Of a stretch of 64,000 nt of DNA, positions 1-7,025 are shown one piece after another. The DNA is taken from assembly GCF_012163145.1 (NCBI RefSeq), contig NZ_JAAVTX010000007.1, positions 248,001 to 312,000 of the forward strand, written 5' to 3'. Origin of the DNA: Falsiroseomonas frigidaquae. GTDB lineage: Bacteria; Pseudomonadota; Alphaproteobacteria; Acetobacterales; Acetobacteraceae. Below the pieces are notes generated by a model. The model searched no databases. It saw only the letters and a program-made list of their open reading frames with translations, and had not been told where the DNA came from. The stretch's first letter is position 1. The number at the start of each line of letters is the position of its first letter. A program made the position numbers and the translations under genes.

Positions 1-398
1 CGGATCGAGCCATTGGTGACGCCGCCCTGCGCACCGAGCGCCTTGTGCACCGCCGAATGCACCTCTCCCCAGAAGGCGCCGACGCCGGGCGTGTCGTCCA
101 GGTCCTGCAGCACCACGATGGTCGGCAGGGAGGCACGCTCGACATATTCGTACCAGCCCAGCCGGATCTTGCGGTCCACCTCCTTCGGCCGGCCGGAGGG
201 CGCGGCAGCGCGAATGGTGCCGGTGCGGGCCAGGCCGCAGATCGGCGGCAGCTTGCGGTCCGCGGCCACCATCGGCCGCACCGTGAAGCCATGGCCACGC
301 CGCGCCGGCACCACATATTCCAGGGCGTTGCAGATTGTCGGCGTATCCCACTGCCGCAGCGTTTCCAGGTCTTCCAGCGTGAACGGATGCTCGGCCAT
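1..398 (-). CDS. RraA-like family protein, 3' part cut by window edge
   Basis: The reverse strand opens at an ATG at 396-398 and stays open to the left edge, giving about 132 residues. The product begins MAEHPFTLEDLETLRQWDTP and reaches a GGVTNGSIR segment at the cut. That segment matches the GGxxxDGxxRD substrate and metal loop of the RraA / 4-hydroxy-4-methyl-2-oxoglutarate aldolase fold. Members are either regulators of RNase E or class II pyruvate aldolases. In catabolic bacteria most such paralogues are aldolase-like or uncharacterised. Asn replaces the usual Asp just before the Gly. The C-terminus is not visible, so the specific activity cannot be assigned. The gene is divergent from the chemoreceptor gene across about 176 bp. 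Confidence 0.75.
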   Translation of the reverse strand, partial: MAEHPFTLEDLETLRQWDTPTICNALEYVVPARRGHGFTVRPMVAADRKLPPICGLARTGTIRAAAPSGRPKEVDRKIRLGWYEYVERASLPTIVVLQDLDDTPGVGAFWGEVHSAVHKALGAQGGVTNGSI

Positions 399-574
399 GG
401 TCGCATTTTCCTCCTGCGTCTCTGCGCGGGGGGAGCATCCGGCGCCCGGCGCCCGACGTCAAACCGGCCGCGCTTGTTGCCGCCCCGCGCGGCCTGTAGC
501 CTGACCGGAAGGTAAACGAGGCCACCGGATCCCGCATGCGCCGCTTCGCACCCACCCAGGACCAGGGCTGAGCC

Positions 575-2266
575 ATGCCGGATGTTTCCGCCCCGCCCGG
601 TTCCGCGCGCAATGCCGCGCCGCCACATACCGCCGGCCTGCGCGCCGGCACCGCCAGGCCCGGCGCATCCCGCTTCGGCGCCTGGCTGGGCCGCATCGGC
701 GTGCGGGCGGGGCTGATCACCCTGCTCATGGTGATGGTCGTCGGGCTGCTGTCCGGCGCCGCATTGGTGGTCGTGGCGCGACAGGTGGTGATCATCGAAC
801 AGCTCGGCCTGCGCGACCGCAACGCGGATGCGGCGGTGGACGACCTGGCGCTGAACGTGGCGGATTTCTCCTCCGCCTTCGCCAGCGTCATCGCCGGCGT
901 GCTGCAGCCGGGGCCAAGCGCGCAGCGCATGGTCCGCAACGGCGTGCTGATCGGCGAATCCTTCGACCGCATGGTGGAGATCCTGGGCCCGCAGCTCGAC
1001 CCCATCGTGCTCGGCGGTGGCATCGACATGGCCCGCCGCCTGCCCGATTTCACCGAACAGGTGCGCGCCGCCTTCGCCGCGCGGCAGCGCCCGATGTTCG
1101 GCCCGCTGCATGAGGAATGGCTGGACTTCGCCTCCGCCTTCAACCGCGTGGCCACCGCGGCGCGAACCGAGGTGAAGCGCAGCTCCGATGAATCGCTGGA
1201 GGCCGCGCGGCAGCTCGAACAGCAGGCGCGCACCATCGTCATCGCCGCCGCCGCCGCCGGGCTGGTGGGCTGCGCGCTGGTCTGGGTGGTGCTGGTGCGG
1301 CTACTGGCGCGGCCGCTGTCGCGCCTCGCCATGGCCATGGTCAGCCTGTCGCGCGGCGCGGTGGAGACCACGGTGCCGGGGGCGGACCGCACCGACCAGG
1401 TGGGCGACATGGCGCGCGCCGTGCTGGTGTTCCGCGACAACCTGGTCGCCGCCCGCAACCTGACGGAAACCGCGCTGGAAAACGCCCGGCGCACCGCCGT
1501 CGCCACCACCCAGGCATCCGACGCCATCAGCCAGGTCTCGGATGGCGCGATGACCCAGCTGGCGGAGCTGCGCCAGGTGGAGGAAGCGCTCGGCCAAACT
1601 CAGGATGCGGTGCGCGAGGTGAACCGCACGACGCAGGACAGCAGCGACCGCGCCGATGAATCGAAGACCCTGCTCGCCACCAACCTGGTGAAGCTGCGTA
1701 GCCTGATCGAGCTGGTCGATGCGGTCGCCGAGGATACCGAGCGCGTCACCCGCATCGCCGGCACCATCGCCAAGATCGCCACCCAGACCAACATCCTGGC
1801 GATCAACGCCGCCATCGAGGCCGCCCGCGCCGGCGAACATGGCCGCGGCCTGGCGGTGGTGGCGGAGGAAGTGCGCGCGCTCGCCGCCAGCAGCGAGACC
1901 CTGGCGCAGGAAATCGCCGACGTCGTTCTCGTCGCCGGCCGCCGCACCCGCGAAGGCAGCGGCACCGCCGCCGCGGTGGGCGAGGCGATGGACGAGCTGG
2001 AGACCCTGGTCACCGAATCTGCCCGCCTGGCCGGCGCCATCGCGGTGGCGATGGAGGAACAGCAGGCCACCGTCACCTCCATCACCGAGCGCGTCAGCAC
2101 CCTGTCCCGCATCGGCCAGTCCAACGCGACGGCGGCGGAGGAGATCACGGTCACCATGATCGACCTGTCCAAGCTGGCCGCCGAAACCCGCAGCGTGGTG
2201 GAGGCCATGGCTTCAGACCGTGGGGCTTCAGACCGTGGGGCCTCCGATCGAGGGAAGAAAGCGTGA
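575..2266 (+). CDS. Methyl-accepting chemotaxis protein
   Basis: This is a 563-residue inner-membrane chemoreceptor. TM1 lies near residues 46-68, followed by a periplasmic region of about 150 residues rich in helix, then TM2 near 220-243. A HAMP linker follows, then a long cytoplasmic coiled coil. The conserved signalling hairpin ([20 protein letters not shown]) starts near residue 404. It should bind CheA through CheW and control kinase activity. The sensory domain is not one I can name. The C-terminus ends in three ASDRG repeats and lacks the NWETF-type pentapeptide that tethers CheR/CheB in enteric receptors. Its stop overlaps the GTG of the next gene (GTGA), suggesting translational coupling to the receiver-phosphatase. 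It is the only receptor in the window. Confidence 0.93.
   Translation: MPDVSAPPGSARNAAPPHTAGLRAGTARPGASRFGAWLGRIGVRAGLITLLMVMVVGLLSGAALVVVARQVVIIEQLGLRDRNADAAVDDLALNVADFSSAFASVIAGVLQPGPSAQRMVRNGVLIGESFDRMVEILGPQLDPIVLGGGIDMARRLPDFTEQVRAAFAARQRPMFGPLHEEWLDFASAFNRVATAARTEVKRSSDESLEAARQLEQQARTIVIAAAAAGLVGCALVWVVLVRLLARPLSRLAMAMVSLSRGAVETTVPGADRTDQVGDMARAVLVFRDNLVAARNLTETALENARRTAVATTQASDAISQVSDGAMTQLAELRQVEEALGQTQDAVREVNRTTQDSSDRADESKTLLATNLVKLRSLIELVDAVAEDTERVTRIAGTIAKIATQTNILAINAAIEAARAGEHGRGLAVVAEEVRALAASSETLAQEIADVVLVAGRRTREGSGTAAAVGEAMDELETLVTESARLAGAIAVAMEEQQATVTSITERVSTLSRIGQSNATAAEEITVTMIDLSKLAAETRSVVEAMASDRGASDRGASDRGKKA
2210..2254 (+). repeat. 15-bp tandem repeat x3 at the 3' end of the chemoreceptor gene
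   Basis: Units at 2210-2224 and 2225-2239 are identical (GCTTCAGACCGTGGG). The third, at 2240-2254, is diverged. Each encodes Ala-Ser-Asp-Arg-Gly in frame, producing the last part of the receptor's cytoplasmic tail. Confidence 0.95.
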
Positions 2267-3444
2267 GCGAGACGATCCAGCACGGCGAGGATGTCGCGAT
2301 CCTCATCGTCGATGACAGCAGCTTCAACCGCCTGGTGCTGAAGCGCCGCCTCGCCGAACTCGGCTACCCCAACGTGACGATGGCCGAGGACGGGCTGCAG
2401 GGGCTGGCGGCGCTGGAGAAGGCGCGCTTCGACATCATGCTGCTCGACCTCGAGATGCCGAACCTGGACGGCATCGGCGTGCTGGAACAGTTGCGCGTGG
2501 CGCGCGGCGCCGCGCCGCCGGTCATCGTCATCTCCGCGCTGACGGAGATGGACAAGATCGTCCGCTGCATCGAACTGGGCGCCGAGGACTACCTGCCGAA
2601 ATCCTTCGACCCGCCGCTGCTCAAGGCCCGCCTGGGCGCAGTGCTGGAGAAGAAGCGCCTGCGCGACCTGGCCGATGCCCGGCTCGCGGCGCTGGAGGCG
2701 GAACTGGAATCGGCTCGCGCCGCGCAGCTTTCGCTGGTGCCACGCGACTTCGCGGCCGCCGCGACCGGGGCGCTGGCCGTGCATGCCGCCATGGTGCCGG
2801 CCCGCCAGGTGGGCGGCGACCTGTATGACTGCCTGCGGCTGGATGCGAAGCACATGCTGTTCGCCGTGGCCGACGTTTCCGGCAAGGGCGCGCCGGCCGG
2901 GCTGACCATGGCGCGCACCCTGGGCCTGATGCGCGCCGCGGCGAAGCGCCTGGCGCCGAAGGATGCCGCGCCGGACCCCGGCGCGATCCTCGCCATGACC
3001 AACGACGACCTGGCGGCGGAGAATGAAAGCCAGACCTTCGTCACCGTGGTGCTCGGCGTGATCGATGGCACCACCGGCGCCGGCCGCATCGCCGTGGCGG
3101 GGCACGACATTCCGCTGCTGGTCGCCGCCGGCACGGCGCCACGCCTGCTGGAGAAGCCGCGCCGCCAGCCCGCGCTCGGCGTGATGGAGGGCATCTCCTA
3201 CAGCTCGGACGCCTTCCAGCTTGCGCCGGGCGAGACGATGTTCTGCTACTCCGACGGCGTGTCGGAGGCGGAGGACGACAAGGGCGGCTTCTTCGGCCGG
3301 CAGCGACTGGAAGACGCGCTGGCCGGCGCCGGCACAGACCCGCGCGCGCTGGTCGAGGCCGTGCTGCGCGCCGTTACCGCCTTCGCCGATGGCGCGCCGC
3401 AGGCCGATGACATCACAGCGCTGGCGCTGCGCTACGGCAGCTGA
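2263..3444 (+). CDS. Response regulator fused to PP2C/SpoIIE-type serine phosphatase
   Basis: The protein has 393 residues. A CheY-like receiver covers about 10-130, with acidic pair D17/D18, phospho-acceptor D62 in [13 protein letters not shown]91 and K113. A short coiled-coil linker (about 133-158) joins it to an RsbU/SpoIIE-type PPM phosphatase domain (about 165-392). Metal-ligand motifs GGDLYD (D186), VADVSGKG (D204) and a terminal QADDITAL are all present. Proteins with this layout dephosphorylate a STAS-domain anti-sigma antagonist when their receiver is phosphorylated. It starts on a GTG overlapping the receptor stop. The likely counter-player is the RsbW-like kinase at 14.5 kb. No STAS gene is visible in the window, so the substrate is unknown. 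Confidence 0.93.
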   Translation: MSETIQHGEDVAILIVDDSSFNRLVLKRRLAELGYPNVTMAEDGLQGLAALEKARFDIMLLDLEMPNLDGIGVLEQLRVARGAAPPVIVISALTEMDKIVRCIELGAEDYLPKSFDPPLLKARLGAVLEKKRLRDLADARLAALEAELESARAAQLSLVPRDFAAAATGALAVHAAMVPARQVGGDLYDCLRLDAKHMLFAVADVSGKGAPAGLTMARTLGLMRAAAKRLAPKDAAPDPGAILAMTNDDLAAENESQTFVTVVLGVIDGTTGAGRIAVAGHDIPLLVAAGTAPRLLEKPRRQPALGVMEGISYSSDAFQLAPGETMFCYSDGVSEAEDDKGGFFGRQRLEDALAGAGTDPRALVEAVLRAVTAFADGAPQADDITALALRYGS

Positions 3445-3448
3445 AGGC

Positions 3449-3472
3449 GCTCCCCCGCCGGGACGGGGGAGC
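3449..3472. terminator. Hairpin between convergent genes
   Basis: A perfect 9-bp stem (GCTCCCCCG / CGGGGGAGC) with a 6-nt loop sits 4 bp after the phosphatase stop and just beyond the 3' end of the opposing gene. There is no strong T-run on either side. It probably serves as a bidirectional 3' boundary. Confidence 0.6.
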
Positions 3473-3480
3473 TTCGTCAT

Positions 3481-4431
3481 TCAGGCCGGCGGCGGCAGGT
3501 TGCGCCGCAGCGCGTCCAGCACCCCATCCATCGCGGCCTGGAAGCCTGGCCCGTCCAGGTAGCCATCCATCGCGCCGGTGCGCTCCAGGAAGGTCTTCCA
3601 GGCCGGCTGCTGCATGCCCTGCCGGAAGCGGTCATGCAGCGAGGCCGCTGCCTCGTCCGACAGGCCCGCCGGGGCGCTGAGGCCCTTCATATTCTCCACC
3701 ACCACGTCGAAGCCGGATTCGCGCAGGGTCGGCACCTGCGGCATCAGTGCCAGCCGCTCCTCGGACGCGACCGCCAGCGGCGTCACCTCACCGGCCTGCA
3801 GCAGCCCGGCCATCTCCTCCGGCGCCAGCACCGCCAGCTGCACGGTGCCGGACAGCAGCGCCTGCAGCGAAGGTGCGCCGCCGCTGAACGGCACGTGCAG
3901 CAGCTCGATCCCCGCCGCCTTCGAGAACAGCACGAAGACCGCATGGTAGATCGAGCCGATGCCGGAGGAGGCATGCGGCACGCCGCCCGGGTCCCGCTTG
4001 GCCGCGGCGACGACGGAGGCGATGTCGGTGAACCGGCTGCCCTTCTTGGCGACGATGACCAGCGGCTGGCGGGTCAGCCGGATGATGGAACGGAAGGACC
4101 GCTTCGGGTCATAGGGCAGTTCGCGGAAGGCCGGCAGGGAGGTACTCTCGCTGCCGCCGCCGACCAGCAGGTTCAGCCCGTCCGGCGGCAGCCCCGCCAC
4201 ATGCTGCGCGGCGATCGCGCCGCCGGCACCCGGCCGGTTCAGCACCACCAGCGGGGCCGGGAAGAAGCGGGAGGACGCCTCCGCGATGGCGCGCCCGGCG
4301 AGGTCCGCGCCGCCGCCCGGCGCGAAGCCGACGATGAGCTGCACCGGCCGGCTCGGCTCCCACGCCGCCTGCGCGCCACGCGCCAATCCGAGGCCCGCGG
4401 CCCCCGCCAGAATCGTTCTGCGACGCAGCAT
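3481..4431 (-). CDS. Bug/TTT-family periplasmic solute-binding protein
   Basis: The product has 316 residues. An N-terminal signal peptide (RRRTILAGAAGLGLARGAQA) is followed by the typical Bug opening RPVQLIVGFAPGGGADLAGR, which forms the lobe-1 ligand loop. The family binds carboxylates, amino acids or aromatic acids, classically for the TctAB tripartite tricarboxylate transporters. A GGGAGG ribosome-binding site precedes the ATG. No tctA or tctB homologue lies nearby, so the ligand and the permease partner are unknown. Orphan Bug proteins are abundant in Acetobacteraceae and Burkholderiales. It is convergent with the chemosensory phosphatase gene and divergent from the hydrolase at 4.5 kb. 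Confidence 0.9.
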   Translation of the reverse strand: MLRRRTILAGAAGLGLARGAQAAWEPSRPVQLIVGFAPGGGADLAGRAIAEASSRFFPAPLVVLNRPGAGGAIAAQHVAGLPPDGLNLLVGGGSESTSLPAFRELPYDPKRSFRSIIRLTRQPLVIVAKKGSRFTDIASVVAAAKRDPGGVPHASSGIGSIYHAVFVLFSKAAGIELLHVPFSGGAPSLQALLSGTVQLAVLAPEEMAGLLQAGEVTPLAVASEERLALMPQVPTLRESGFDVVVENMKGLSAPAGLSDEAAASLHDRFRQGMQQPAWKTFLERTGAMDGYLDGPGFQAAMDGVLDALRRNLPPPA

Positions 4432-4529
4432 GGCGTCCTCCCTCGATGGTTGTTGCGGTCAACCTATGTCGGTCGCGGCCAGTGGACAACCGGCGGGCCG
4501 GAGGCTTCGCTGCGGACAAAGGAGACGCC

Positions 4530-5360
4530 ATGACCCGCCCCCGCTTCGCCGTGCCCGCCGCGACCACCGATTGCCACATGCACATCTATGGCCCCGAATC
4601 CCGCTACCCCGTGGCCCCCACCAACCCCTCCCCGGTGCCGTTCGCCTATGACCTGGCGGCCTATGCGGCGCTGCGCCAGCGGGTCGGGATGGGGCGGACC
4701 GTGGTGGTGCAGCCCACCGCCTATGGCGCCGACAATGCCTGCACGCTGGATGCGGTGGCCGCCCTCGGCGAGGCCCGCGCCGTGGTGGTGGTGACGCCGG
4801 AGACACCGGTGGCGGAACTGCACCGCCTGCACGCGCTGGGCGCCCGCGGCGCCCGCGCCTTCCTGCTGAAGGGCGGGCTGGTGCCATGGGAAAGGCTGCA
4901 TGACCTGGCGGCGCATGTCGCGCCGCTCGGCTGGCACGTGCAGTTGCAGTTCGACGGCGGCGAGATGGAGCAACGCGAGGCGCTGATCCGCGACCTGCCC
5001 TGCCCCGTCGTGATCGACCATATCGGCCGCTTCGAAACCCCCGTGGCGCCCGATGCCGCGCCGATGCGAGCCCTGCTGCGGCTGCTGGAGACCGGGAAGG
5101 TGTGGCTCAAGGCCTCATCCCCCTACGGCACCTCGCGCAGCGGGCCGCCGGATTACGCCGATGTCGCGGCGCTGGCCCGCAGCCTGATCGCGGCGGCGCC
5201 GGGCCGCGTGGTGTGGGGCTCGAACTGGCCACACCCCAATGCGCCGGAGCCGAAGCCGGACGTCGCCGCGCTGCTCGCCCTGCTGGCCGACTGGGTGCCG
5301 GATGAGGCCACCTGGCGCGCCGTGCTGGTGGACAACCCGGCGCGCCTCTACGATTTCTGA
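4530..5360 (+). CDS. TIM-barrel metal-dependent hydrolase (amidohydrolase_2 type)
   Basis: The protein has 276 residues starting at an ATG preceded by GGAG; an upstream in-frame extension to 4446 lacks a good ribosome-binding site. TDCHMHIYGP near residue 13 supplies the first metal-binding HxH (H16, H18). A VVIDHIGRFETP strand follows, then a C-terminal GSNWPHP motif. Relatives include 2-pyrone-4,6-dicarboxylate lactonase (LigI) and other lactonases of aromatic or sugar catabolism. In LigI-like enzymes the last motif usually reads GSDWPH or GTDWPH, with Asp acting as catalytic base. Asn stands there here. That variant appears to occur in the wider family, so activity is probable but the substrate cannot be given. 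Confidence 0.82.
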   Translation: MTRPRFAVPAATTDCHMHIYGPESRYPVAPTNPSPVPFAYDLAAYAALRQRVGMGRTVVVQPTAYGADNACTLDAVAALGEARAVVVVTPETPVAELHRLHALGARGARAFLLKGGLVPWERLHDLAAHVAPLGWHVQLQFDGGEMEQREALIRDLPCPVVIDHIGRFETPVAPDAAPMRALLRLLETGKVWLKASSPYGTSRSGPPDYADVAALARSLIAAAPGRVVWGSNWPHPNAPEPKPDVAALLALLADWVPDEATWRAVLVDNPARLYDF

Positions 5361-5363
5361 AGC

Positions 5364-5391
5364 GCGGCGGCCCGCCGAAGCGGGCCACCGC
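5364..5391. terminator. Hairpin terminator between convergent genes
   Basis: Core stem GGCCCGC / GCGGGCC (5369-5375 and 5380-5386) carries a CGAA tetraloop. It is extended by four more pairs after one mismatch. It separates the hydrolase stop from the stop of the opposing PEP-CTERM gene. No U-tract is present. Confidence 0.6.
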
Positions 5392-5397
5392 CATCGG

Positions 5398-6057
5398 TCA
5401 GGCCGCGGACTGGCCGCGGCGCCGCTGCACCAGCCCGAGCCCGAGCAGGCCCATGGCGAAGATCGGCAGCGCCGCAGGTACCGGAACCGCCACCGGCGGC
5501 GTCGTGCAGCCATCCGGGCCGCATTCGATCGGCACGTTGAAGGTGATGTTGTCGACGAAGAAGTCGAAGATATTGGTCGGCGCGGTGACGCTGCTGACCG
5601 TCACCACCGTGCCGGCCGCCGCGAAGCCGATCGTGGTGATGCCGCCGGCGGCATTGGACGGCAGCGTGAAGGTCGAGGAATTGCCGAGATTGTCGGCCAC
5701 CGTGTACTCGATCGGCGTTGTCAGGCCGTTGACCACGTCGATCAGGAAGTTGGTGATCGCGTTCTCGAAGGTCAGCGTGATCGGGTTGCTCAACCCGTTG
5801 CCGAAATAGGCGGTGCCATAGAGCGAGGTCTGGTTCGCCGGCAGTGCCGTAGTGTTGGCCAGGACGACGCCGCCCTCGAAGGTGACGTTGCCGTCCGCGG
5901 TCGGCACGACAATCGTCTGCGGGCTGGGGCTCGCCGCGGCGAAGGTCGAGGGGCCGGTGATCCCCTGGTCGTCGAAGTTGATCACGGTCGCCCCGGCACT
6001 CAACGGCAACGCGATCGTCGCCATCAGCCCGAGGGCCGCCGCCAGTTTCATTCTCAT
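5398..6057 (-). CDS. PEP-CTERM / VPxPA-CTERM sorting-domain surface protein
   Basis: The product has 219 residues. A Sec signal peptide (MRMKLAAALGLMATIALPLS, cleaved near AGA) leads into a beta-rich, Thr/Asn/Val-rich body. The C-terminal tripartite sorting signal is VPVPAALPIF, a hydrophobic helix (MGLLGLGL) and a basic end (VQRRRG). Such signals are processed by exosortases for export to the cell surface or exopolysaccharide matrix. The ATG at 6057 is chosen because an AGGAG site lies 8 nt upstream. In addition, the longer frame to 6129 would start within the sigma-54-type promoter. No exosortase gene is in the window. The body has no domain I recognise. Confidence 0.88.
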   Translation of the reverse strand: MRMKLAAALGLMATIALPLSAGATVINFDDQGITGPSTFAAASPSPQTIVVPTADGNVTFEGGVVLANTTALPANQTSLYGTAYFGNGLSNPITLTFENAITNFLIDVVNGLTTPIEYTVADNLGNSSTFTLPSNAAGGITTIGFAAAGTVVTVSSVTAPTNIFDFFVDNITFNVPIECGPDGCTTPPVAVPVPAALPIFAMGLLGLGLVQRRRGQSAA

Positions 6058-6124
6058 CTGTCCACTCTCCTGGAGAGCCGGACCGGGTCCGGCGCGGGTC
6101 GAGACGACGCCGCGCGGGTGCTTC

Positions 6125-6140
6125 AGCAAGTCGGGTGCCA
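6125..6140 (-). promoter_or_regulatory. Sigma-54 (RpoN) type -24/-12 promoter of the PEP-CTERM gene
   Basis: Read on the minus strand the sequence is TGGCACCCGACTTGCT. It has the TGGCAC (-24) and TTGC (-12) elements, with exactly 10 bp between the invariant GG and GC. It lies about 70 bp upstream of the ATG at 6057, in the right orientation. PEP-CTERM genes are known in several taxa to be under RpoN and PrsK/PrsR-type control, which supports the call. No activator site was identified. Confidence 0.65.
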
Positions 6141-6328
6141 GAAAATTCTGCGAGTGGGTTCAATATCTTGGCGATACGAATCCCGGAGACCCCGCAGGGT
6201 TGTAACCTATACCGACCCTGGGTTGCGCGCGCGGCTTGGCGCGCTGGGGCATGGCATGCTCCTCCCCAGCCTGCTGCGTCGGCTGGGAAGGCTTGCGGGA
6301 CGCTGGCTCAGGGCCGGCGCCGGGACGG

Positions 6329-6898
6329 TCAGCCCGGCAGGACCGGCGCGTTGGTCACATGGAACACGCCATCCGAGGCCAGCACGTCGCCGCGCGTGAT
6401 GGTCACCGGGGCGCGGCCGGCGACCGGGGTCACGCCTTCCCGCGCCAGCGTCGCGGTGCGGCCGCCGGTCGGCCGCACCTGGAGGCGGGCGCGATCCCAG
6501 GTCACCACCGTGTTGCGCCGCGCCGCGATATCCTGGAAGCGCAGCAGGCCGAAGGCGGCGTTGGCGAAGACGATGGGCTGCACCAGCGCGCGCTGCGCCT
6601 CGGTCGGGCTGCCGGGCGGGTTGTCCAGCAGCGCCAGCACCGGGGCGGGCAGGCCGTCGAAGCCCTCATTCACCGGCGCGAACAGCGTCACCGCGCCACT
6701 GCGGAGGCCGAGCCGCGGCGTGGCTCCGGCAACCGCCAGGGCGTTGGCGAAGCGGCGATGCTCCGGCTTGCCGCGCAGCAGCGTCAGCAGGTCGATCGTA
6801 CCGTCTTCCGGCAAGGCACGCTGGGGGACGACGTTCTGGCAGGCGGCCAGCAGCAGCGCGAGGCCGCCGGCACCGATGGCGTGGCGTCGGGCAATCAC
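6329..6898 (-). CDS. Fasciclin-domain lipoprotein
   Basis: The protein has 189 residues from a GTG start with AGGA 7 nt upstream; an in-frame extension to 6931 is possible. The lipoprotein signal RRHAIGAGGLALLLAAC places the lipidated Cys at residue 20. The rest is a single FAS1/beta-Ig-H3 domain. It contains the VTLFAPVNEGF motif (H1-like) and a degenerate H2 region ending in SDGVFHVTNAPVLPG. FAS1 domains mediate adhesion or carbohydrate and lipid binding. Here the protein is predicted to be anchored in the inner or outer membrane, facing the periplasm. It is not obviously part of an operon with its neighbours. Confidence 0.85.
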   Translation of the reverse strand: MIARRHAIGAGGLALLLAACQNVVPQRALPEDGTIDLLTLLRGKPEHRRFANALAVAGATPRLGLRSGAVTLFAPVNEGFDGLPAPVLALLDNPPGSPTEAQRALVQPIVFANAAFGLLRFQDIAARRNTVVTWDRARLQVRPTGGRTATLAREGVTPVAGRAPVTITRGDVLASDGVFHVTNAPVLPG

Positions 6899-7025
6899 GG
6901 GCAAGTCCTTCCACAAGTATCGAGCGGCCATTCTTCGGGCCGGGGCGAGTCGCCCTGACGGCGCGTAAGTCCGGCCTTAGCCTTGGCGCGCGACAGCGTC
7001 CAGCACCCCCGCGGCAGGCCGCCAG

